NCBI GenBank assembly: GCA_963847615.1
Contig: CAWKAN010000019.1
Location: 310,001-374,000, forward strand
Length of the DNA stretch: 64,000 bases
DNA from: Palsa-883 sp963847615
GTDB taxonomy: Bacteria; Pseudomonadota; Alphaproteobacteria; Acetobacterales; Acetobacteraceae
Reading direction: 5' to 3'
Made by a program: the position numbers and the translations under genes. Below, piece by piece: positions 9,501-18,121 of this stretch. The notes under the pieces were generated by a model, which had not been told where the DNA came from, made no database searches, and saw nothing but the letters and a program-made list of their open reading frames with translations. Each line of letters starts with the position of its first letter. The first letter of the stretch is position 1.

Positions 9501-10550
9501 ATGACCCGGGTGCTGCATGTCGGAAACTTCAGCCTGCTGGCGAAGGGGGCCTTTCAGCACAGCGTTTCCATCAAGCTCTCCAACGGCCTGATCCGCAACG
9601 GCCACAGCGTAACCAACTTCTCCGACCGCGACGTCGCCCGGGCGTCCTCCCTGGTGGGCTCGCACCGCCTGGGCCGCGCCGGCGCCAACGCCGCGTTGCG
9701 CGCGGTCTGCCGCGACGTCGCGCCCGAGCTGCTGCTGCTCGGCCACGCCGACACCATCGACCCCGCCACCATCGCCGCGATCCGCACCGACCTGCCGAGG
9801 CTGCGGGTGCTGCAATGGAACGTCGACCCGGTGTTCGAGGCGGACAACGTCCGGCGCATCCGCAGCAAGCTGGAGGTGGTTGACGCCACCCTGGTCTCCA
9901 CCGCCGGCATGGCGCTGGCGCCGCTCCGCGCGCCGGGCAAGCGGCTTGGCTTCCTGCCCAACCCGGTCGATTTCTCCATCGAAACCGGCCACGCCCATTG
10001 CCGCGACGCCCTGGAATTCGACGTGTTCTATGCCTGCGGCACGCCGGGCCGCCCGCTGCGCACGATCTGCGGGCGGGACTGGAACATGGACGATTTCGCC
10101 ACCGCGCTGCGCGCGGCGGTCCCCGGGCTGCGCGCCTGCCTGCCGGGCATCCACGGCGCGCCGCACCTCACCGGGGCGCGCTACCAGGCGGCGCTGGAGT
10201 CCGCGGCGATCGGCCTGAACCTCAGCCGCCGCGCCGACGTGCTGCTGTACAGCTCCGACCGCCTGGCGCACATGATCGGCAACGGCCAGGCCATCGTGAT
10301 CGAGCGCGCCACCGGCTACAACCGGCTGTTCGCCGACGACGAGCTGGCGTTCTTCACCTCGCTCGACGAGCTGTTCCAGCAGGTCCGCCGGCTGATCGCC
10401 GACCCCGCCCAGCGCAAATCCGTGGCCGCCGCCGGCCGGCGGCGCTACCACGCGCTGTTCAACGAGCAGATCGTCGCGCGCTATGTGCACGACGTCGCCC
10501 TCGACCGGTTCGACGCCAAAGACTACCCGTGGCCGACGCTGATCGATTGA
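9501..10550 (+). CDS. Glycosyltransferase, GT-B fold (CgeB/GT1-like)
   Basis: 349 residues. It starts MTRVLHVGNFSLLAKGAFQHS with AGGAAAG upstream. The C-terminal half carries a donor-site-like stretch (ALESAAIGLNLSRRADVLLY and SDRLAHMIGNGQAIVIE) followed by a DELFQQVRRLIADPAQRKSVA helix pair, typical of CgeB-type or family 1 glycosyltransferases. No signal peptide or membrane span, so cytoplasmic. It precedes a large membrane protein by 18 bp on the same strand, fitting polysaccharide assembly. Sugar specificity unknown. Confidence 0.8.
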   Translation: MTRVLHVGNFSLLAKGAFQHSVSIKLSNGLIRNGHSVTNFSDRDVARASSLVGSHRLGRAGANAALRAVCRDVAPELLLLGHADTIDPATIAAIRTDLPRLRVLQWNVDPVFEADNVRRIRSKLEVVDATLVSTAGMALAPLRAPGKRLGFLPNPVDFSIETGHAHCRDALEFDVFYACGTPGRPLRTICGRDWNMDDFATALRAAVPGLRACLPGIHGAPHLTGARYQAALESAAIGLNLSRRADVLLYSSDRLAHMIGNGQAIVIERATGYNRLFADDELAFFTSLDELFQQVRRLIADPAQRKSVAAAGRRRYHALFNEQIVARYVHDVALDRFDAKDYPWPTLID

Positions 10551-10568
10551 CCCTGGCCGGGACCACGG

Positions 10569-12626
10569 ATGCCGCCCTACCTGCCGACCCTGCATGAGCT
10601 GCGCGGCGTGGCCGGCTTTGCCGCCAGCCTGCTGCTGTTCCTCGCCCTGGGCAGCGCCGCCACGCCGCGCCGCACCCTGCCGGAAATCCAACTCGCCGCC
10701 GGGTGGGGGTTCGCCTGCCTGGTGCTGACGGCATGGGGCGTGCTGACGCCCTGGTCGCTGCGCCTGCCGGCGGCCGCGTTGGGCCTCGCCGCCGTCGCCT
10801 GGCTGGCGCGCCCCGGCTGGCGCGCGCGCATCGGCAGCTGGACCGCGGCCTCGGCGGCGCTGCGGACCGCGTCAGGCCGCGTGCTGCTGCTCACGCTGCC
10901 GCTCTGGCTGGTGATGCTCTCGGTGCGGCCGTCGCAGATCGACACCTGGCTCAACCTGCTGCCGAACGCCGCCTACCTGTTCGACCACGCCCTGCTGCCG
11001 ACCGCCCACCGGCCGCCCAGCTACTCGTTCCTGCCGGTCGCGCCGTACAACAGCCAGTTCGCCGGCTACCTCGCCTCGCTGGCGTCCGGCGCGTTCGCCG
11101 AAAGCGCCATGAGTTTCCTCAACATCGCCCTGCTGTGCGCGGCCGGCCTGCTGTTCGCCCGGATCGTGGCCGCGACGAACGAGAGCCGCGGCGAGGCCGT
11201 GACAAATGATCCGCGCGGCGTGGCCGTGACGAATGACCCGCGCGGCATGGCCGTGACCAACGCTCCGCGCGGCATGGCCGCGACGAACGACACCCCCGCC
11301 GCGACCGGCGCCACGCCGCCCTGGTGGGCCTGCGCGGTCGGGTTGCTGCTGGCGGTGCCGCTCAACCCGGGCTTCGTGCCGCGCACCTTCTTCGCCCCCT
11401 ACGGCGAGGCATCGCTGGCGGTGACCACGCTGTTCGCGGTCTGGTTGGCCACCGAGCTGCTGGGCGAGCTGGCGCGCGGCATCGCCTGGCCGCGCGCCAT
11501 CGTCCCGCTGGCGCTGGTGCTGGCGGCGCTGGTCAACATCAAGCAGTCGGGCATCGGCCTGCTGCTGCCGATCGGGGCCAGCATGCTGGTGCTGGCCTGG
11601 GCCGATCCGCGCATCCCGCGCCGCCAGGGGATCGTCGCCTGCCTGGCGGCGCTGCTCCCCGCGGTCGCCCTCTATCTGCTGTGGCGCGGCTTCGCGATCG
11701 GCAGCTTCGCCACCGGCGAGCTGGAACCGCTGCCGCTGGCGGCATGGAATGTCGCCCTGCTGCCGCGGATCATCCTCGGCATGCTGGTGGAGATGGTCCA
11801 CAAGGCCACGTTCTTCCTGTGCGTGGCGGCGGTGCTGGGGTTCGCGGCGGTGCAGATCCGGCGCGATCCGTGGACCCGCCGGGGCCACCTGCTGGGTCTG
11901 ATCGCCGGGGTGATCCTGCTGTTCACCGGGTTTCTGCTGTTCACCTACGTGGCGCATTTCCCGCCGGAGTGGGCGGTGCGCGCGCACTCCTTCTTCCGCT
12001 ACGAATCGCAGGTCTCGCTGCTGGTCATGCTCGGGCTGGTCGTGGCGCTTCGCCCGCTGGCCGCCGGCTGGCTCGCGGCGCACGCTCGGCGGGCGCGACA
12101 GGCCGGCGCTGCGGCGGTCGGGCTGATCCTGCTGCTGCCGATCGCCATCGCACCGCTGCTGCGTTTCGATCTCGACACCCCGCAGCCCGAGCTCTGGCGG
12201 CTGGGCCATGCGGCCGCTGCCTATGTCCGGCCAGGCGAGCGGCTGGCGCTGCTGCTGCCGGGGGATACCGACGATGCGGTCGGCAGCATGCTGCGCGGCG
12301 TGTTGCTGTTCACCCCGCCGCGCCGGCCGGGGCTCGACTTCCGGATCGAAACCGGGGCCGGGCCGGCCGCCTTGCAGGCAGCGGCCGCCGCGGGCTACCG
12401 GCTGGCGCTGGTCAGCTGCACGCCGCCGGGCATCGCGGGCGTGCCGGCAGGGGTCGCGGCCCTGCTGCGCGACACGCCGGACGGCTGGCGCGCCGAGCAG
12501 ACCTGGCCCTGGCCCTGGTCCGCCGCGACCGGGACACGGCACTTCGCGGCGCTGCTGGGCCATGCACCGCTTTGTGCGGCGCCCCCGCTTGCAACCCGGC
12601 GCGCGCCTACCGGCGGCCCGGAATGA
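10569..12626 (+). CDS. Polytopic membrane protein, possibly a GT-C-type glycosyltransferase, with internal 9-residue repeats
   Basis: 685 residues with roughly 10-12 hydrophobic segments, beginning at residues 12-30. A large loop near VRPSQIDTWLNLLPNAAYLF resembles the first extracytoplasmic loop of GT-C or flippase-like enzymes, but no catalytic signature can be named. Between helices, residues ~202-241 hold a tandem (V/A)TN(D/E)xRGxA repeat encoded by 27-bp units. The C-terminal ~130 residues are soluble (RPGERLALLLPGDTDDAVGS...). It shares an operon with the upstream glycosyltransferase, and its 3' end overlaps the convergent O-antigen-ligase-like gene by 20 bp. Confidence 0.75.
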   Translation: MPPYLPTLHELRGVAGFAASLLLFLALGSAATPRRTLPEIQLAAGWGFACLVLTAWGVLTPWSLRLPAAALGLAAVAWLARPGWRARIGSWTAASAALRTASGRVLLLTLPLWLVMLSVRPSQIDTWLNLLPNAAYLFDHALLPTAHRPPSYSFLPVAPYNSQFAGYLASLASGAFAESAMSFLNIALLCAAGLLFARIVAATNESRGEAVTNDPRGVAVTNDPRGMAVTNAPRGMAATNDTPAATGATPPWWACAVGLLLAVPLNPGFVPRTFFAPYGEASLAVTTLFAVWLATELLGELARGIAWPRAIVPLALVLAALVNIKQSGIGLLLPIGASMLVLAWADPRIPRRQGIVACLAALLPAVALYLLWRGFAIGSFATGELEPLPLAAWNVALLPRIILGMLVEMVHKATFFLCVAAVLGFAAVQIRRDPWTRRGHLLGLIAGVILLFTGFLLFTYVAHFPPEWAVRAHSFFRYESQVSLLVMLGLVVALRPLAAGWLAAHARRARQAGAAAVGLILLLPIAIAPLLRFDLDTPQPELWRLGHAAAAYVRPGERLALLLPGDTDDAVGSMLRGVLLFTPPRRPGLDFRIETGAGPAALQAAAAAGYRLALVSCTPPGIAGVPAGVAALLRDTPDGWRAEQTWPWPWSAATGTRHFAALLGHAPLCAAPPLATRRAPTGGPE
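11172..11291 (+). repeat. 27-bp in-frame minisatellite (about 4.4 units)
   Basis: Four 27-bp units beginning GCGACGAAC or GTGACNAAYGA start at 11172, 11199, 11226 and 11253, plus a partial fifth. They encode ATNESRGEA, VTNDPRGVA, VTNDPRGMA and VTNAPRGMA. The array keeps the frame of the membrane protein and lies in a predicted loop, so unit number could vary between strains without breaking the gene. Confidence 0.9.
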
Positions 12627-13755
12627 CCGAAGCGCCGGCTTTTCCGGCCGCGGCCAGCGCGCTGATGCTCAGCAGGGCGGGCAGCCAGAAGATGTACCAC
12701 AGCGGCCCCGGCCCGTTGGAGACCTGCCCCAGGTCGGTGACGCCCGAGAGCAAGGCATTGACCCAAAGCGCCAGCAGCAGGCGGCGGTCCGCGACCCCCG
12801 GCTTGCCCAGCAGGCCGGCAGTGAGCGCCACGATCAGCGTCATCAGCAGGACGAAGCCGACGATGCCGCTGTAGAACAGCGCGGACAGATAGAGGCTGTG
12901 CGGGAAGGGGAACCGCGCCATCCCGAGATAGGCGGCAAGGCCCCAGCCGAACCATGGCCGCTCGGCAATCCGCGCCAGCGTGAAGCGCCAGATCTCCGGC
13001 CGATACGACGTGCCGCGTTCGCCGAGGTCGGCGATCAGATGCTGGATGAGCCCCGGCGCCAGCAGGTACAGCGCCGCCGCCGCCAGCAGGATCAGCAGCG
13101 CGGCGCGCAGCTGCCAGGACCAGGACCGCCCGCCGACCAGAACCACACTGGCACCGAGCACGGCGATCAGCGGGCCCCGGCTGCCGGTCAGCACGATGAA
13201 ACCGAACAGCAGGGCGGCCGCCAGGCCGAGCTTCCAGCGGTGCCGGTGTTCCGCCAACAGGCGGCTCAGCGCGAACACCAGGCAGTTGCCGATGATCGAG
13301 GCACCGAGGATCGCCTGGCGCGTCTCGCCAAAGCCCTCCAGCCGCCGGCCCAGCATGTCCGGTCCGACGAACAGGGCGATCGAGACGACGGCGTTGACGG
13401 TGCCGAAGCCGATCATGAGGCTGCCGATGGCGCGGGCGTGGCGCCTGTCCTCGCCCAGCACGATGAGCGCCGCGATCAGGAACACCAGGGTGCAGAGCGA
13501 GCCGAGCAGGAAATGCCAAACCCGCCCGCCGCCCGGATTCTGGCCCCAGAGCAAGGTCAGGCTCGACCAGACGATCAACAGCACGGCCACGACCGCGGTG
13601 CCGCTGCACCAGTCCAGCGAGCGATCGCGCCACAGCCGCAAACCGCACAGCGGCGCAACGCCGAGATAGAACACCAGTGCCCATAACGGCATCGGCGGGA
13701 TGACAAAGCCGCCGGCAAGACAGGCAAACAACGCCCAGGCCAGCGGCGTGGTCAT
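12607..13755 (-). CDS. O-antigen ligase/polymerase-like membrane protein
   Basis: 382 residues from the ATG at 13755; the upstream in-frame stretch is Pro/Arg-rich and unlikely to be coding. About ten hydrophobic helices. The Wzy_C/WaaL-type core is visible: TGSRGPLIAVLGASVVLVGG, then a large loop with ERGTSYRPEIWRFTLARIAERPWFGWGL, and FPFPHSLYLSALFYSGIVGF with the conserved His. It likely joins or polymerises surface glycans at the periplasmic face. It converges on the upstream polysaccharide genes with a 20-bp tail overlap. Confidence 0.82.
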   Translation of the reverse strand: MTTPLAWALFACLAGGFVIPPMPLWALVFYLGVAPLCGLRLWRDRSLDWCSGTAVVAVLLIVWSSLTLLWGQNPGGGRVWHFLLGSLCTLVFLIAALIVLGEDRRHARAIGSLMIGFGTVNAVVSIALFVGPDMLGRRLEGFGETRQAILGASIIGNCLVFALSRLLAEHRHRWKLGLAAALLFGFIVLTGSRGPLIAVLGASVVLVGGRSWSWQLRAALLILLAAAALYLLAPGLIQHLIADLGERGTSYRPEIWRFTLARIAERPWFGWGLAAYLGMARFPFPHSLYLSALFYSGIVGFVLLMTLIVALTAGLLGKPGVADRRLLLALWVNALLSGVTDLGQVSNGPGPLWYIFWLPALLSISALAAAGKAGASVIPGRR

Positions 13756-13948
13756 CCGCCCGGCCTGGATCGCCCCGATCGCCGGCTGTTGCAGCCCCCG
13801 GGGCAGCCATCGGAGCAGCAATCGGCCGCTCACGCGCCAAGGTCCAGGCGGGCCGGGGCCGAGGCGATCGGTGGGGGTCCAGGGTGGCGAGTCGGGCGGG
13901 GCATGCGCCTGTCGTAGCAGTCCCGCCGCCCGCCTTGCCAGCGCCGGG

Positions 13949-13991
13949 CGAACCGGAGCCCCGACCTTGCTTCGCTTCACCCGATTGCCCT
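13949..13991. repeat. GC-hairpin element, right end only
   Basis: GGAGCCCCGACCTTGCTTCG followed by CTTCACCCGATTGCCC matches the terminal module of the dispersed GC-hairpin family (compare 28142-28180). No partner end is seen nearby, so this looks like a solo end between the ligase-like gene and the dioxygenase gene. Confidence 0.7.
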
Positions 13992-14066
13992 GCGGCTGGC
14001 GTCGTCCTCCCTTCCCCCGTCGGCCGATCCGGGGTTTGATCCCGCCACGTGGCTTGGAGACGTTCG

Positions 14067-14945
14067 ATGGAGATCATTCCCGGCGGCCAGACCCTCGGGG
14101 CGCGCATCGAGGGCATCGACCTCGGCGCGCCGCTGTCGGACGGCGACTTCCGGCGCATCCTGCGCGCGCTCGGGGCGCACGGCGTGCTGTGCTTCCCCGG
14201 CCAGAGCTTCGAGGTTCCCGCCTTCGCCGCCTTCGGCCGCCGCTTCGGCGCGCTCGAGGTCAATGTCGCCAACCTGTTCCATGCGCCGGATTTCCCCGCG
14301 GTGATGATCCTCTCGAACATGCAGCAGGACGGCAAACCGCTCGGCCTGAACGATGCAGGGCAGGGCTGGCACACCGACATGTCGTACAGCCACGACGTCG
14401 CGCTGGCCAACGTGCTGCATTGCCGGCGCGTGCCGCGGCGCCACGGCAAGCCGCTCGGCGAGACCCAGTTCCGCAACATGCACGCCGCCTACGACGACCT
14501 GCCCGATACGCTGAAGCACCGGCTGGAAGGCCGCACCGCGACGCACGACTTCGCCAAGTTCTGGGACGAGATGCGCAAGCGCCCCGGCTCGCGGCGCCAA
14601 CCGCTGACGCCGGAGCAGCGGGCGAAGAAGCCGCCGGTCTCGCAACCGCTGTTCCGCCGCCACCCGATCACCTTGCGCCGCGTGCTGTATGCCAACCCCG
14701 GCTACACGATGTTCATCGACGGCATGGACCAGCAGGAAAGCGGCGAGATCCTCGACTTCCTGTTCCGTCACCAGGAACGTGCCGAGTACCTGTTCGCGCA
14801 TCACTGGTCCGAGGACGACGTGCTGATGTGGGACAATATCGGCACGGTGCACAACGCCGTGGCCGACTACACGGCGGATGAGCCGCGCTTCATGCGCCGC
14901 GTGCAGGTGATGGCCTCGCTCGATTACCCAACATTGGTGGCATGA
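14067..14945 (+). CDS. TauD/TfdA-family Fe(II)/2-oxoglutarate dioxygenase
   Basis: 292 residues from the ATG at 14067, which has GGAGA 8 bases upstream; an in-frame start 18 bp earlier has none. The iron triad is visible: H and D in GWHTDMSYS and the distal H in WDNIGTVHNAVADY. The 2-oxoglutarate-binding Arg is in RFMRRVQVMAS. The start (MEIIPGGQTLGARIEGIDL) is typical of the family. Members hydroxylate sulfonates, phenoxyacetates or other carboxylates; the substrate here is not evident. The SDR gene begins one base after its stop, so the two are coupled. Confidence 0.9.
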   Translation: MEIIPGGQTLGARIEGIDLGAPLSDGDFRRILRALGAHGVLCFPGQSFEVPAFAAFGRRFGALEVNVANLFHAPDFPAVMILSNMQQDGKPLGLNDAGQGWHTDMSYSHDVALANVLHCRRVPRRHGKPLGETQFRNMHAAYDDLPDTLKHRLEGRTATHDFAKFWDEMRKRPGSRRQPLTPEQRAKKPPVSQPLFRRHPITLRRVLYANPGYTMFIDGMDQQESGEILDFLFRHQERAEYLFAHHWSEDDVLMWDNIGTVHNAVADYTADEPRFMRRVQVMASLDYPTLVA

Positions 14946-14946
14946 G

Positions 14947-15672
14947 ATGGCGGAATTTGCCGGCAAGCGGATCATCATCACCGGCGGAGCCGGCGGCATC
15001 GGCGTGGCGACCGCGCGCAGCTTCCTGGACCACGGCGCGCATGTCGTGCTGGTCGATCTTGAACAGGAACGATTGGACGCGGCCCGCGCGGCGCTGGGCA
15101 GCGCCCGCGTCTTCACCGTCGCGTCGGATCTGACGGTCCCCGCCGTTTGCATCGATATCATGGAGCGCGCCAAGCCGGTCTATGCGCTGGTGCACCTGGC
15201 CGGCGTGTTCGAGCGCGATCCGCTGAGCTTCGAGGAACACGGCGTCTGGGATCGCGCGATCGCCGCCAACCTGACGAGCGCCTACGACATGGCGATCGCC
15301 TTCCGTCCGTTTGCCGACCCGCGCGAGGCATCACGCATCGTGTTCGCGAGCTCGCTCGCCTATCGCCGCGGCAGTCCCGACCGCGCCGCCTATGCCGCGG
15401 CCAAGGGCGGCATCGTCGGCCTGACCCGCGCGCTGTCGCGCAAATGGGCGCCCGGCATCCTGGTCAACGCGGTCGCCCCCGGCGTGATCGTCACCCGCAT
15501 GACCGAACAGATCATCGCCGAGCGCGGCGAGGCCTACCGCAACGAAATTCCGCTTGGCCGGTTCGGCGAGCCGTCCGAGGTGGCCTCGGTGATCCGCTTC
15601 CTGTGTTCGAAGGATGCGTCCTACATCACCGGCCAGACCATCACGATCGACGGCGGCATCTCCAACGCCTGA
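14947..15672 (+). CDS. Short-chain dehydrogenase/reductase
   Basis: 241 residues, classical SDR. Cofactor motif TGGAGGIGVATA, NAG-equivalent LAGVFERD, catalytic Ser in FASSLAYRRGSPDR, and YxxxK in AAYAAAKGG. The C-terminus DASYITGQTITIDGGIS is that of FabG-like reductases. An Asp after the second strand (VLVDLE) favours NAD over NADP. It immediately follows the dioxygenase gene and probably oxidises its product. A GC-hairpin element lies directly downstream. Confidence 0.92.
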   Translation: MAEFAGKRIIITGGAGGIGVATARSFLDHGAHVVLVDLEQERLDAARAALGSARVFTVASDLTVPAVCIDIMERAKPVYALVHLAGVFERDPLSFEEHGVWDRAIAANLTSAYDMAIAFRPFADPREASRIVFASSLAYRRGSPDRAAYAAAKGGIVGLTRALSRKWAPGILVNAVAPGVIVTRMTEQIIAERGEAYRNEIPLGRFGEPSEVASVIRFLCSKDASYITGQTITIDGGISNA

Positions 15673-15966
15673 GGAACGCAGCAAGGTCGGGGCTTTGCCC
15701 CGGACCCCACCAGGGGGGCTTTGCCCCCCTGGCCCCCCCACCAGAGGCAGCGGCCTCTGGAACTCCATGACTGGGAGTGGGTGAGGGGAAGGGGGCGTGT
15801 GGGCGAGGCGAAGGGGCGCCGTCCGGCACGCCGGACGGCGCCCCTTCGCCTCGCCCAAACGCCCCCTTCCCCTCACCCACTCCCAGTGAAGGGTTCCAAG
15901 GGCTCGCCCTTGGTGGGGGTCCAGGGGGCAAAGCCCCCTGGTGGGGTCCGGGGCGAAGCCCCGGCG
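15673..15966. repeat. GC-hairpin dispersed element, copy 2 (full)
   Basis: Full palindromic element between convergent genes: GCAAGGTCGGGGCTTTGCCC end, GGGGGGCTTTGCCCCCC hairpin, CAGCGGCCTCTGG block, the long GAGGGGAAGGGGGCG arm, apical stem GGCGCCGTCCGGC/GCCGGACGGCGCC, and the mirrored second half ending GGGGCGAAGCCCC. It ends against the stop codon of the CoA-transferase. Potentially a bidirectional terminator. Confidence 0.9.
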
Positions 15967-17298
15967 CTACGCGCCTCGCCGCTCGTGCAGCACGACGCCC
16001 TGGGCCACCAGGTCGGCGATTTCCGTCTCGGTATAGCCGTGCCGCGCCAGCACCTCGGCCCCGTGTTCGCCGAACCTGGGGGGCGCGGCGCGCGTGCCGC
16101 CGGGGGTGCGCGACAGCTTGATGGGCGTGCCGAGGCCGCGATACCAGCCCAGCTCGGTGACCATCTCGCGATGCGCGGTGTGCGGCGCGGTGGCGGATTG
16201 ATCGACCGCCAGCACCGGGCCGGCCGGCACGCCGCCGCAGATCAGCTTCAGCGCCAACGCGTGGCCATCCGCCCCGGCGAACGCGGCGGCGAGCTGTTCG
16301 CCGAGCGCTTCGCGGTTGACGATGCGATCGGCGTTGCTGGCGAAGCGCGGGTCGTCCGCCAGATCTCCCCGGCCGATGATCTCGCACAGCTTGCGGAACT
16401 GCCCGTTGTTGCCGGACGCGATGAAGATCTCGCAGGTCTGGGTGGGGAACTTGTCGTACGGCACCAGGTTGGGGTGGACATTACCGGTTCCCGCCGGGCG
16501 CTTGCCGTTCAGGAAGTAGTTCGCTGCCTGTGGGTGCAGCAGGGCCATGCCGCAATCGTACAGCGTCATGTCGAGATACTGGCCGCGGCCCGAACGCGTC
16601 CGCTCCTGCAGCGCCATCAGGATGCCGATCGCGGAATAAAGCCCGGTGCCCATGTCCACCATTGGGGTGCCGAGGCGCATCGGTCCGGTGCTCGCGTTGC
16701 CGTTGACGCTCATCAGCCCGGTCATCGCCTGCAGGATCGCGTCATAGCCCGGCAGGCCGCCCAGCGGGCCATCGGCGCCGAAGCCGGAAATGCGGCAATG
16801 GATCAGCCCGGGAAACCGCTTCTCCAGCACCGCCTGATACCCCAGTCCCCATTTCTCCATCGAGCCCGGCTTGAAGTTCTCGATCAGCACGTCCGCGCCC
16901 TCGAGCAGGCGCAGCAGCACCGCCTTGCCTTCCGGCTTGCCCAGGTCCAGCGCCAGCGAGCGCTTGTTGCGGTTGATGCCGATGAAGTAGCTGGCCTCGG
17001 CGTCGTGGAACGGCGGGCCCCAGTCGCGCACCTCGTCGCCCTGCGGCGGCTCGATCTTGATCACCTCGGCGCCATGGTCCGACAGGATCATCGTGCAGTA
17101 CGGGCCGCCGAGCACCCTGGTCAGGTCGATGACCTTGATCCCGGACAAGGCGCCCGGCGAGCGCGCCAGGCCCCTACCTTCCGTCGCCGGGCCTTCCGTG
17201 GCCGGGCCTTGCGTGGCCGGGCCTTGCGTGGCGGGGCCTTGCGTGGCGGGGCCTTGCGTGGCGGGGCCGCCGCTCGCGGGCTTGATCGTTGCGTCCAT
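15967..17298 (-). CDS. Family III (CaiB/BaiF) CoA-transferase with N-terminal GPATQ repeats
   Basis: 443 residues from the ATG at 17298 (a GTG lies directly before it). The core begins LSGIKVIDLTRVLGGPYCTMIL and continues GAEVIKIEPPQGDEVRDWGPP, NRNKRSLALDLGKPEGK and GYDAILQAMTGLMS. The catalytic Asp candidate is in TPMVDMGTGLYSA. Residues ~10-42 are an unusual low-complexity run of six GPAT(Q/E) pentapeptides ahead of the fold. It transfers CoA between acyl-CoA and a free acid; substrate unknown. The dienelactone hydrolase gene is 84 bp upstream on the same strand. Confidence 0.9.
   Translation of the reverse strand: MDATIKPASGGPATQGPATQGPATQGPATQGPATEGPATEGRGLARSPGALSGIKVIDLTRVLGGPYCTMILSDHGAEVIKIEPPQGDEVRDWGPPFHDAEASYFIGINRNKRSLALDLGKPEGKAVLLRLLEGADVLIENFKPGSMEKWGLGYQAVLEKRFPGLIHCRISGFGADGPLGGLPGYDAILQAMTGLMSVNGNASTGPMRLGTPMVDMGTGLYSAIGILMALQERTRSGRGQYLDMTLYDCGMALLHPQAANYFLNGKRPAGTGNVHPNLVPYDKFPTQTCEIFIASGNNGQFRKLCEIIGRGDLADDPRFASNADRIVNREALGEQLAAAFAGADGHALALKLICGGVPAGPVLAVDQSATAPHTAHREMVTELGWYRGLGTPIKLSRTPGGTRAAPPRFGEHGAEVLARHGYTETEIADLVAQGVVLHERRGA
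17180..17271 (-). repeat. 15-bp in-frame minisatellite encoding GPATQ
   Basis: About six copies of a 15-bp unit (GGCCGGGCCTTGCGT or GGCGGGGCCTTGCGT on the plus strand) encode GPATQ x4 and GPATE x2 at the N-terminus of the CoA-transferase. The sub-variants are grouped, as expected from recent slippage. Confidence 0.9.
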
Positions 17299-17382
17299 CA
17301 CTCGGTTCCGTTCCTCACGTCGCAGGTCTCGACCGCCCGGCCGCGCGGATCGCGGTCCGGCACGCCTGGCGCCGCCGCGATC

Positions 17383-18078
17383 CTATGCCAGCGCCCGGGC
17401 CAGGGCCTCGGCGCTGCGGCCATTGGCGATGGTGGCGCAGCGCCCGTCCCAGTGGATGCCCCCCACCCGGGCGAAGGCGTGGTCGGCGTCGTAATTGTAG
17501 CAGGCGATCAGCTTGTGGCCCTTGGTCGCCGCGACCACCTTGGCGCGGCCCTCGGCGGGAAAATATTCGTCGCGGTCGGCGATGTGCACCACCAGCGGCT
17601 GCGTCAGCTTGCCGAGATCGCCCAGCAGCCCGTCGAGGCCGACGCCGTAGTAGGAGATGTTGATGTCGGCGTCCGACTGCTCGGCCATCATGAAGGCGAG
17701 CCGCCCGCCGAGGCAGTAGCCCATGGTGCCCACCTTGCCGTTGCCGCCCGGCAGCGTCCGCGCGGCGGCGACGGTGGCCTTGAGGTCCTCGATCCCCTTG
17801 GCCTGGTCGAAGGCCTGGAATAGCTCGAACGCCTGCTTCCACTCCGCGTCGGTCTTGTCGGTGATGTCGATGCCGGGGCGGATGCGCCAGAACAGGTCGG
17901 GGCAGACGGCGATGAAGCCGATGTCGGCGACCCAGGCGGCGATGTCGCGCATCGCCTGGTTCACCCCGAAGATCTCCTGGATCAGCACGACTGCGCCGGC
18001 GGGCCGGGTCTTCGGCTCGACCAGGTAGGCCGCGAAACTGCCGGAGCCGTCGCCGGCCGGAATGGTGATGCTTGCCAT
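17383..18078 (-). CDS. Dienelactone hydrolase family protein
   Basis: 231 residues from the ATG at 18078, preceded by CGGAGGA. Alpha/beta-hydrolase with a Cys nucleophile in VGTMGYCLGGRLAF, Asp in VHIADRDEYFPAE and His in YNYDADHAFAR: the Cys-His-Asp triad of carboxymethylenebutenolidase. FGVNQAMRDIAAWVADIGF is the usual N-terminal block. Cytoplasmic. In chlorocatechol pathways such enzymes open dienelactone, but no catechol genes are here, so a general lactone/ester hydrolase is equally possible. Confidence 0.9.
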   Translation of the reverse strand: MASITIPAGDGSGSFAAYLVEPKTRPAGAVVLIQEIFGVNQAMRDIAAWVADIGFIAVCPDLFWRIRPGIDITDKTDAEWKQAFELFQAFDQAKGIEDLKATVAAARTLPGGNGKVGTMGYCLGGRLAFMMAEQSDADINISYYGVGLDGLLGDLGKLTQPLVVHIADRDEYFPAEGRAKVVAATKGHKLIACYNYDADHAFARVGGIHWDGRCATIANGRSAEALARALA

Positions 18079-18121
18079 GCGTGTCCTCCGTTGCGGGCAG
18101 GTCATCGCTCAGCATAGCCCA

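Noticed and set aside
10872..12563. Long minus-strand frame opposite the membrane protein
   Set aside because: Gln/Arg/His-rich antisense shadow typical of high-GC genes; the plus-strand frame has membrane helices and an operon partner.
15700..15900. Genes in the GC-hairpin elements (repeated Arg/Gly/Pro-rich peptides in several frames)
   Set aside because: The same peptides recur wherever the element occurs, on both strands, and result from palindromic non-coding DNA.
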